64,000 bases of DNA. Source: Hoylesella buccalis ATCC 35310. Lineage in GTDB: Bacteria > Bacteroidota > Bacteroidia > Bacteroidales > Bacteroidaceae. Both the position numbers and the translations under genes were made by a program. The notes under the pieces are model-generated. The model worked only from the letters and a program-made list of their open reading frames with translations. It ran no database searches and had not been told where the DNA came from. Each line of letters starts with the position of its first letter. The stretch's first letter is position 1. Shown here one piece after another: positions 42,944 to 49,918 of the stretch. The DNA lies in contig NZ_ADEG01000090.1 in assembly GCF_000177075.1 (NCBI RefSeq), forward strand, positions 62,001 to 126,000, given 5' to 3'.

Positions 42944-43630
42944 ATGAAAATAGGTATCATTGTGGCCATGGAGAAAGAGTTCACGCAACTCAAATCCTTG
43001 CTCGAAGACATGCAGACACAACAGCATCAGCATCTGTCTGTCATCACGGGACGCATTGGACAACACGAAATCGTGATGCAACAATGTGGCATTGGAAAGG
43101 TCAATGCTGCCATTGGTGCGGTGGAATTGATAAACCATCATCACCCCAACTTGGTGATATCATCTGGATGTGCGGGTGGTGCAGATGCGTCATTAAGTCC
43201 TACCGACGTGGTTGTAAGCACACAATGTTGTTACCACGACGCTTATTGCGGCAAAGAGTGTGAAGCAGGTCAAATCATGGGAATGCCCGCAAGTTACGCC
43301 TCTCCTGCCGAATTGTTGCGTAAGGCGTGCGCCATCGACTGCGGCACGAACATTCGCAGCGGCCTCATTGTAAGTGGCGATTGGTTTGTTGACAGCAAAG
43401 AGAAGATGCAACAAATACTTTCCTCTTTTCCCACAGCTATGGCTGTTGACATGGAGAGTTGCGCCATTGCCCAAGCCTGTTATCTTTATCACACGCCGTT
43501 CATCTCCTTCCGAGTAATCAGTGATGTGCCTTTAAAGGATACAAACGCGGCACAGTATTATGATTTTTGGGAGCGATTGGCCAACAATTCGTTCCATGTC
43601 ACCAAAGAGTTTATACAGATAGTGGGGTAG
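42944..43630 (+). CDS. mtnN: 5'-methylthioadenosine/S-adenosylhomocysteine nucleosidase (Pfs, MtnN)
   Basis: A 228-residue cytoplasmic nucleosidase. The N-terminus MKIGIIVAMEKEFTQLKSLL and the motif QQCGIGKVNAAIGAVELI are diagnostic; Glu in AMEKE and Asp in RVISDVPL are catalytic. The substrate-binding phrase AVDMESCAIAQACYLY near residue 170 is also present. It cleaves adenine from SAH and MTA. The product S-ribosylhomocysteine is the substrate of LuxS, encoded next on the same strand, so the two genes form a complete SAH-recycling/AI-2 pathway. The 170-bp gap between them is filled with octamer repeats. Confidence 0.95.
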   Translation: MKIGIIVAMEKEFTQLKSLLEDMQTQQHQHLSVITGRIGQHEIVMQQCGIGKVNAAIGAVELINHHHPNLVISSGCAGGADASLSPTDVVVSTQCCYHDAYCGKECEAGQIMGMPASYASPAELLRKACAIDCGTNIRSGLIVSGDWFVDSKEKMQQILSSFPTAMAVDMESCAIAQACYLYHTPFISFRVISDVPLKDTNAAQYYDFWERLANNSFHVTKEFIQIVG

Positions 43631-43800
43631 TTGACAAGTTTACGAGTTGACAAGTTCACGAGTTGATAGCTTTTGCTATTGGCGAATCAACGATAAAACC
43701 CACAAGCAAAGAAAAGCCATCAACTCGTAAACTCGTCAACTAAAACCTCGTCAACTAACACCTCATCAACTAAAAAACTCACAAACTAAAAAACTAAAAA
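43629..43800. repeat. Octamer repeats in inverted orientation between mtnN and luxS
   Basis: 43629-43668 is five units (AGTTGACA, AGTTTACG, AGTTGACA, AGTTCACG, AGTTGATA). 43719-43800 holds the reverse-complement type (TCAACTCG, TAAACTCG, TCAACTAA and variants), so the two blocks can pair. Repeats run to the base before the luxS ATG, replacing a normal ribosome-binding region. Confidence 0.82.
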
Positions 43801-44280
43801 ATGAACAAGATTCCTTCATTCACCATCAACCACAACAAATTGTTGCGTGGTATTTATGTAAGTAGGCAAGACGTTTTCGGCTCTGAAGTCATCACTACTT
43901 TCGACATTCGCATGAAAGAGCCCAACCGTGAACCCGTGTTACACATCGGCGCCTTGCACACCATCGAGCATTTAGCCGCCACCTATCTGCGCAATGATGC
44001 CCAGTGGAAAGACAAAATCGTTTACTGGGGACCCATGGGATGCCTCACTGGCAACTACCTTATTATACATGGCGACCTGAAAAGCAGCGACATTGTCGAC
44101 TTGATGATACGCACCTTCAGCTTCATTGCCAACTATGAGGGCGAGATTCCCGGCGCACAACCCAAGGATTGTGGCAACTACCTGTTGCACGACCTACCCA
44201 TGGCGAAACTTGAATCACGCAAATTCCTTGAAGAAGTATTGCTGAATATTGAAGACAAGAACCTTGTTTATCCAGAATAA
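43801..44280 (+). CDS. luxS: S-ribosylhomocysteine lyase LuxS
   Basis: A 159-residue metalloenzyme that splits S-ribosylhomocysteine into homocysteine and the AI-2 precursor DPD. The metal ligands are His53 and His57 in ALHTIEH and Cys124 in AQPKDCGNY; Cys81 in YWGPMGCLTG is the catalytic cysteine. Length and the start MNKIPSFTINHNKLLRGIYVS agree with the family. The gene follows mtnN on the same strand. Confidence 0.97.
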   Translation: MNKIPSFTINHNKLLRGIYVSRQDVFGSEVITTFDIRMKEPNREPVLHIGALHTIEHLAATYLRNDAQWKDKIVYWGPMGCLTGNYLIIHGDLKSSDIVDLMIRTFSFIANYEGEIPGAQPKDCGNYLLHDLPMAKLESRKFLEEVLLNIEDKNLVYPE

Positions 44281-44447
44281 TTTCCTACAACATTATAAAA
44301 TAGCCTCTTTCTTATAAATCTCTTTCTGACTTAATGTCAGGCCTGAGAAGTCTGCCTGTAAAACGAACGAAAGATAATTTAGTTATCTTGGCAGATAACA
44401 TAAATTGAAATTGGGATGGTTTGAAAATCTCTAAAAAATAATTTTAT

Positions 44448-44963
44448 ATGAAAACTTTTTTTACGTTTTTATTAATGCTTAGCTTGTCTTTCGTGGCATT
44501 TGCCCAAAAGAAAACATTTCAAGTCGAAACCGGTATTAACTATCCGATAGGGTTGGTAAAAGATGGGAACAAAGAAAACCACATTGGTTTTTATATTAAT
44601 GGAACATATAATTTTCATAACAACCCACTTAGTGCTAAACTTAAAGTCAGCTATGAGAGCTACACGGTAGTGATGAACGAATATACCAATTCACCTTTCA
44701 ATGGAAGGTCTGTTGTGATTTTGCCTGCCCTGAATTATAATTTTCCACTGTCATCACAGGTAGAATTCTATACGGGAGCGGGTGTTGGCGTTACGATTGA
44801 TAATATGAATAGAGGTGTTTTTAATGAAGGAAGGAAATACCATGCCATATTTTCACCTCAAGTAGGAGTTAATATCATCAAACATTTCAACATATCAGCT
44901 CAATACAGCATCACACAAAAGGATTTTTCCCGCTTGATGATAGGCGTTGGATATATCTTTTAG
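44448..44963 (+). CDS. Small outer-membrane beta-barrel protein (hypothetical)
   Basis: A 171-residue exported protein. The signal peptide MKTFFTFLLMLSLSFVAFAQ is followed by barrel-like strands: TFQVETGINYPIGLV, HIGFYINGTYNF, SAKLKVSYESYTVV, QVEFYTGAGVGVTI and ISAQYSITQKDFSRLMIGVGYIF, ending in Phe as in true barrels. An eight-stranded OmpX/OmpW-sized barrel is likely. No specific function can be named. It is a monocistronic gene with a bidirectional terminator after it. Confidence 0.7.
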   Translation: MKTFFTFLLMLSLSFVAFAQKKTFQVETGINYPIGLVKDGNKENHIGFYINGTYNFHNNPLSAKLKVSYESYTVVMNEYTNSPFNGRSVVILPALNYNFPLSSQVEFYTGAGVGVTIDNMNRGVFNEGRKYHAIFSPQVGVNIIKHFNISAQYSITQKDFSRLMIGVGYIF

Positions 44964-44980
44964 AACATCCTGTCAATAAG

Positions 44981-45025
44981 AAAAACTCCAATAAGTCAGC
45001 TACAACTTATTGGAGTTTTCTTTTT
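44981..45025. terminator. Bidirectional intrinsic terminator
   Basis: AAAACTCCAATAAG pairs with CTTATTGGAGTTTT (14 bp, 10-base loop) and is followed by TCTTTTT on the plus strand and preceded by A residues, so it can serve the barrel gene and the C10 protease gene. Confidence 0.88.
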
Positions 45026-45087
45026 GAAGGCCTCTTCATAACAAAATGCGATTCCTTTGTAAGCAGTTAGTAATGGAGGCTTACGTT

Positions 45088-47706
45088 TTATCTTAACTTC
45101 TTCGTTAAGGTGCTGCCATGAAGGGTTTTCACCCGCACAACAACCACTTGCGCAGCAGGAACGTGCAACCTCACCGTATGTTGACCGTGGGCATCGGAGG
45201 CGGCAATCAGGGTTCCGTTGAGTGCGAACACCTGCACATGTGCCATGTCCTCGCCCTGTACGTCAATCCAGTTACCACTTCGCATCATGCGTAGCGAGCC
45301 TTGTGTTGTGTCTATATGCGTGGTTTCGTCAGGATAATTATTGTAAATACTGTTTGTAAACGACACTTCAAAGGGAGCGCAGTTCTCGTTCCACAAATCA
45401 CACTCCATGCCGTCTACCACACCCATCAATGCCAATCGGTAGGTACGATTGTTGATGACGGGCAAGCTGTCCTTGTTTCTCAACCATCCTGTAACAAATA
45501 TTTCATCATCCCCTCCACCCGACAAGTTGTATTGCTTTTGAGCACTGCTGCCCAAAGATATGCGTCGCTGAGTTTTTGTATCAATCAAGCAAAGCGTCAA
45601 TTTGCCGTTGTAGGTGGCTTGAGGTGCAAGCGTCATCACCACTCCTATCTTGAGCAATGGATTGCCACTGAGGTCTACGTTCATGGGAGATATGGTTGAT
45701 TCACTGTTGTCTTGCACCATTCCTTGGAGTTTTACGAAAAGCTTGTCGCTGGGCTTAGCTGCCTCCACCTGCACCGTAGACGGCTCGTTGCCGTGCACCA
45801 TACCCACCGTGGCAATGTTGTCGGCATCATATTCCTTGATTACTTCTACCTTCAGTTTGTATTCCTTGGACTGCAGATTGTCGGGCAAGTGCATGTCCAC
45901 CCTCACCTCAGTCTCGGCAAACATCTCAAAATCCACTGCCTCTGCGGTTTGTCCCATAGCAACCACACGATTTTCATCATCTACGAGCGACACCCTCACC
46001 GTGCCATCGAAAGGCGTACCCGTAAGTTTGCGTATGCTTAGGCACAGCGTGGCTTTGTTGCCAGCAGTACACGGTTTGAGCGTATACGGATGTGATGCCA
46101 ATGCGAAAGGTGCCTTGTCATCGGGTTTCTCAAATAGGCGCACGCCGTTGCCTTGCACCTGAAAGCATATGCGTGGTGCCGTTTTCATCTTGCACCATGC
46201 CCCGTAGGTGTCCTTATCCTTGAGGCTGGCACACACGGGCAGCAAATAGTAGCGTCCATCTGCAAGACCTTCAAGATTCACCGTAAACGTGCAAGCATCG
46301 TCAATCAACTGTCCCGATTGCAGCACGCCACCGTTATACTTGCCGCGCTCTGCGGTGTATCCGCCTTTGTCGTGCCATGCCGATGGCACCACTTTTACTT
46401 GTTTGCCCTGCTCATTGTACACGCCCAAGCCAATATCTCCAGCAAACGTTCCGTCGGCTTGGTTCTTAAAGTGGTGATAGCTAACCGTCATGGGTTGCTG
46501 TTTGTTAGTGGGCGTGTTGCCAACTACGGTCATGTTGCCCTCCGAGTTGAAACACAAGTTGGGGGCATCATCGGCAAGTTCGGCATCAATGGGTGCGCTT
46601 CCCGGTTTGTTGGGATGCACCAAAACTATCTGCACCTGCTTGTTGAAGGAGAGAGGCTTGCCGCCAAACTCCTGTCCTGTGGTGGAAAGGTTCAGTGCAG
46701 TAACGGAGAAGTAGCCGTTGCCACCGCCTCCCCAACCAAAATTCATGTGAAATAGGTTGTCCTTATCCACACCGTCTACCACCCATGCGTGTCCACTACC
46801 GCCCGACTTCACGCTGCCGCTGATGTACACGGGGAAGCCGTTTTCTATCTCCTTGCGCAATATCTGGGTGAAAGCAGCTGCGCCCTCATCAGATTTGTTG
46901 AGCATGGAGGTGGAATAATTGAAATACGTTTTCAGTGCCTTGGCAGCCATGAAGGTTTGTGCACCGCTGGATGTAGGGGTGTACTGCATGTTCACCGACA
47001 CGCCCACATCACGCATGAGCAGCGCCACAGCATCGCAAGCCTCCGCATTGGCAAGTACCATACGTGTGTTGTATTTGGGTAACATCTTGTCCCATTGGTA
47101 TACCGACTGACTGAAGTCCACGCTCATCGTGCGGTTGTCGGAGCGCACTACATACGAGTAGCTGCCCTTTCCCCGTTCCGGCCAGCGATGATAATACATG
47201 ATTTGTGCTACCGCCGTAGCCACACATCCCGTGTAGTTGTACCCCGTAAGACGACTGTAAGGGTCGTCTTGACTCCATGCCGTTGTGAGCAACGGAGCCA
47301 CCTCCTTTCGGTTAGGGGGCATAGTAGTAATGGTAGCTCTTGTGGCGGGTTGCCTTTGTATTTGGTGAAAGGCGTCACGATAAGCACTCAGCAGGAATTT
47401 AAGCTCCTCACTTGCACGCAACGTGTCGAGCGTTCCTGTGTGCGAATAGCCCAACACTTGTCCCATGGCATCATCGCCTGCCACCACAACGAAACCCCGT
47501 CCGTGGCGGTCGTTATAAATATAATAAGGTGGAGTACCATGCGAAGCCCTCGTAGCATGACGTTCCGAAAGACTCACATTGACATATTTGCGGGCAATGC
47601 TTATCGACTTGTCCACTGTTACTATCTTGCCCAAGGTGGGAATGCTCACCATCGAGGCAAGCACAATGCCCCATAAGGTGGGGCTTAACCATCTTTTAAT
47701 TTTCAC
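45088..47706 (-). CDS. C10 family cysteine protease (interpain A/streptopain-like) with likely type IX sorting domain
   Basis: An 872-residue secreted protease. After a signal peptide lies a streptopain-type pro-domain (residues about 30-140, IARKYVNVSLSERHATR, GRGFVVVAGDDAMGQVLGYS). The catalytic domain has nucleophile Cys161 in GYNYTGCVATAVAQIMYYH and catalytic His306 in SGGSGHAWVVDG, with MNFGWGGGGNGYFS after it. Residues 380-780 are Ig-like domains with no catalytic motif. The last 80 residues (AHVQVFALNGTLIAAS...VRVKTLHGSTLTKKLR) fit the type IX C-terminal sorting domain, so it is expected on the surface. Relatives in P. intermedia cleave complement C3 and haem proteins. It begins 4 bases after the urea-transporter stop. 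Confidence 0.9.
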   Translation of the reverse strand: MKIKRWLSPTLWGIVLASMVSIPTLGKIVTVDKSISIARKYVNVSLSERHATRASHGTPPYYIYNDRHGRGFVVVAGDDAMGQVLGYSHTGTLDTLRASEELKFLLSAYRDAFHQIQRQPATRATITTMPPNRKEVAPLLTTAWSQDDPYSRLTGYNYTGCVATAVAQIMYYHRWPERGKGSYSYVVRSDNRTMSVDFSQSVYQWDKMLPKYNTRMVLANAEACDAVALLMRDVGVSVNMQYTPTSSGAQTFMAAKALKTYFNYSTSMLNKSDEGAAAFTQILRKEIENGFPVYISGSVKSGGSGHAWVVDGVDKDNLFHMNFGWGGGGNGYFSVTALNLSTTGQEFGGKPLSFNKQVQIVLVHPNKPGSAPIDAELADDAPNLCFNSEGNMTVVGNTPTNKQQPMTVSYHHFKNQADGTFAGDIGLGVYNEQGKQVKVVPSAWHDKGGYTAERGKYNGGVLQSGQLIDDACTFTVNLEGLADGRYYLLPVCASLKDKDTYGAWCKMKTAPRICFQVQGNGVRLFEKPDDKAPFALASHPYTLKPCTAGNKATLCLSIRKLTGTPFDGTVRVSLVDDENRVVAMGQTAEAVDFEMFAETEVRVDMHLPDNLQSKEYKLKVEVIKEYDADNIATVGMVHGNEPSTVQVEAAKPSDKLFVKLQGMVQDNSESTISPMNVDLSGNPLLKIGVVMTLAPQATYNGKLTLCLIDTKTQRRISLGSSAQKQYNLSGGGDDEIFVTGWLRNKDSLPVINNRTYRLALMGVVDGMECDLWNENCAPFEVSFTNSIYNNYPDETTHIDTTQGSLRMMRSGNWIDVQGEDMAHVQVFALNGTLIAASDAHGQHTVRLHVPAAQVVVVRVKTLHGSTLTKKLR

Positions 47707-47710
47707 TTTT

Positions 47711-48577
47711 TTAATCTTGTTTGGTTTTAACTACGAAAGTCTGATACAAAACCACTAACCACACCGACAACACGAAAGGTGCGGTGAGCGTGACAAGCCC
47801 CATGTGCAAACCTGCATACTGCATTAGCAACGATAGTATCAGGGCTATCAATGCCTTGACGTAAGTCCATGTGCCAATGTCAAGAATATTGGCAACTGCC
47901 AAAACCGCAAGAATGGCATTGTAGCCATACATACCGTTGTTGACAGAGGTGGTACTGACACCCGGCACACACACCACGGCGAGACACAGCGCACAGGCTA
48001 CAAGCGACTCCATGCCCATCTTGCGCGAATTGACACAAATGGCAAGGAAAAACAACAAGCCAGTGAGCAGGTTGTTGCCCTGAAGCATGATTTGTCCAAA
48101 GCTCAGTGAGGCGGCCCGAACCAACGAGAAACTTTCCGCAGTATCGACAGCTGTCGTTGCTGGCAGCTGCAACTGGGGAAAAACGTGACCCAACAGCAGC
48201 ATTGCCCAGGTGATGAGTACAAAGGGTGCGGTGAGCGCAGGGACATAGCGTTGCCGCTCGAACAGTCGCGTCACCAGCGCAGATAGCACACATGCCACTA
48301 CCATGAGCAGAACCGAACCTGCATGAATGGGCATAAAGCAGGGTACGGCGATACCCACCAGCGCAGCATTAAAACCATAAAGGCCGTCGCGGATGCGCCC
48401 CGCATCATATCGAAGGACTACAGCCGTACACGTGCCAATGGCACTTCCAACCAAGGCAAACAAGCACATGAGGAGGGAGTTGCAAGCAATACCTGCAAGC
48501 ATCAGTGCGCCCGACAGCGCATTGCCCTGAAACATCACTTGGCCAACACCACGAAGTATACTTTTTAACATCTGCAT
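47711..48577 (-). CDS. Urea transporter (UT family)
   Basis: A 288-residue inner-membrane channel-like protein with the internal two-fold repeat of the UT family: SILRGVGQVMFQGNALSGALMLAGI near residue 5 and SFGQIMLQGNNLLTGLLFFLAI near 160, each followed by DGLYGFNAALVGIAVP or NGMYGYNAILAVLAV. It conducts urea passively. No urease gene is present in the window, so the fate of the urea is unknown. GTG 48619 is in frame, but a TAATTTTG -7 element covers 48626-48619, so I prefer ATG 48577 (ATG 48571 is also possible). It is co-transcribed with the C10 protease gene. Confidence 0.87.
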   Translation of the reverse strand: MQMLKSILRGVGQVMFQGNALSGALMLAGIACNSLLMCLFALVGSAIGTCTAVVLRYDAGRIRDGLYGFNAALVGIAVPCFMPIHAGSVLLMVVACVLSALVTRLFERQRYVPALTAPFVLITWAMLLLGHVFPQLQLPATTAVDTAESFSLVRAASLSFGQIMLQGNNLLTGLLFFLAICVNSRKMGMESLVACALCLAVVCVPGVSTTSVNNGMYGYNAILAVLAVANILDIGTWTYVKALIALILSLLMQYAGLHMGLVTLTAPFVLSVWLVVLYQTFVVKTKQD

Positions 48578-48618
48578 TGAGTCGTCATTTAAGAAGTGCT
48601 TTTGTCCGTTTGAGCGCA

Positions 48619-48626
48619 CAAAATTA
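48619..48626 (-). promoter_or_regulatory. -7 element of the urea transporter/C10 protease operon
   Basis: TAATTTTG on the minus strand matches TAnnTTTG and decides the start of the urea transporter: GTG 48619 would be inside it. No clear -33 TTG. Confidence 0.5.
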
Positions 48627-48739
48627 CGTAAAAGATACGATATGTGTGTAAAAGAGAACTAAAAAACGGAAATTGATACCATCCTGTTCACTACAGCAGG
48701 GGTATTATCACGAAACAGGTACTTGTAAGATGTTGATTT

Positions 48740-48849
48740 CCAATAGAATTCGAAAGCATAACCAAACTCAATGACTTTAGCGTCCAAACTCAATGCTATT
48801 GGGCACCAAACTCATTGCTATTCGACACCAATCTCCATGCTATTAAAAT
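48740..48849. repeat. 22-bp palindromic tandem repeat, array D
   Basis: Five units of 22 bp begin at 48740, 48762, 48784, 48806 and 48828, each starting CCAA. Units 2-4 share CCAAACTCAATG or CCAAACTCATTG; units 3, 4 and 5 share GCTATT. It lies between the start of the urea transporter and the end of a barrel gene, both on the minus strand. Apart from this array and the promoter I see nothing in 48620-48941. Confidence 0.87.
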
Positions 48850-48941
48850 AACAACCGATAGGCATTATTGAAGAAGCGTTTTCTGTTTACAATTTAGAAG
48901 ATGATGGAGAATAATCTTTTGCGCGGGATTGTATTTACTGA

Positions 48942-49679
48942 TCAGAGGTCAAACACATAACCAACCGTGAAGGTGAACACCTTGTTTTTCATTCTATCTT
49001 GGGTATATTTGTTCATCTTGGTCAGACCGAAGTTGTATCTTGCATCCAGCACCACATGGCTGTACTCCAACGAAAAGCCCACAGGAATGGAAACGTCGAA
49101 GCGCTTTGAATAGGACAGGTTGTCGTATTTTTCGGTGTAGGCATACAGCAAATTCCCCTTCTCGCCAGTCTGATAATGCACTTTTCCTTCTTTGTCGACC
49201 GTAAATTGCGACAAGGATGCCCTACCTTTTGCCGACAAGAGGTAGCCCATCTGAACGCCAGCATTAAACGAAAGACCAGGAAGAACCGCCACATGAGCCA
49301 TCAAGGGAAGCGTAAGATAATCGTATTTCCACTGAACATCATCAGACGTATAGTGTACTTTTTCCTTGTCAATCGTTTCTGATGGTGGAAACCGCATTCC
49401 CTGAACCGAATAGAACACACCGGCAGAGAATGCCACCTGATTCATCGCTTGATACTGTACGTCCAGTCCGCCGATAAACCCTTCGCGGTATTTTGATTTC
49501 TGCTCAACTTCATTCTGCTGCGCATCAGGGGACAAACCAGTGATAACAACGTCAAAATTAGAGATGTTTGCCAAGTTTACCCCTACCTTGGGAATCAATG
49601 ACCACGTCCCAACACTGCGTTGAGCCGTGGCAAATGTGCAGGCCATCAACAGGGCCATGGACAGCAATAACTTCTTCAT
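48942..49679 (-). CDS. Outer-membrane beta-barrel protein (PorT-like family)
   Basis: A 245-residue exported protein. The signal peptide MKKLLLSMALLMACTFATAQ precedes strands typical of the Bacteroidota outer-membrane barrel family PF13568: WSLIPKVGVNLANISNF, REGFIGGLDVQYQAMNQVAF, YDYLTLPLMAHVAVLPGLS, FDVSIPVGFSLEYSHVVLDARYNFGL and the last strand VFTFTVGYVFDL. No enzymatic motif is present. This family includes PorT but also many of unknown role; the sequence alone does not show that this one works in type IX secretion. Position does not help: no porV or porU gene is nearby. Confidence 0.75.
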   Translation of the reverse strand: MKKLLLSMALLMACTFATAQRSVGTWSLIPKVGVNLANISNFDVVITGLSPDAQQNEVEQKSKYREGFIGGLDVQYQAMNQVAFSAGVFYSVQGMRFPPSETIDKEKVHYTSDDVQWKYDYLTLPLMAHVAVLPGLSFNAGVQMGYLLSAKGRASLSQFTVDKEGKVHYQTGEKGNLLYAYTEKYDNLSYSKRFDVSIPVGFSLEYSHVVLDARYNFGLTKMNKYTQDRMKNKVFTFTVGYVFDL

Positions 49680-49774
49680 GATGCTTATTTTTTTCTATAT
49701 AAACGGACAAAGGGTATGATTTATTACAAAAGAAGATGAAAAGCTGAATCTCGACAAAAATAACAAGAAAAATC

Positions 49775-49812
49775 GTTGGTGCAATTCCCACACTGTAGAG
49801 AATTGCACCAAC
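49775..49812 (-). terminator. Intrinsic terminator of the GH92 gene
   Basis: GTTGGTGCAATT (minus strand 49812-49801) pairs perfectly with AATTGCACCAAC (49786-49775), followed by GATTTTTC. It lies about 105 bp after the GH92 stop codon. Confidence 0.82.
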
Positions 49813-49918
49813 AGATAGTCTGCCTATACACGAATTCACGCCCAACTGGCTGACTTATGCCAGACACTGTGCTGTAAAAGGGTGAATCATATAGGAAGAA
49901 TCGAGCGCAGTTATCACC

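Noticed and set aside
46153..46755. 200-codon frame opposite the C10 protease gene
   Set aside because: The protease frame has a signal peptide, catalytic Cys and His and a sorting domain; the opposite frame has none of these.
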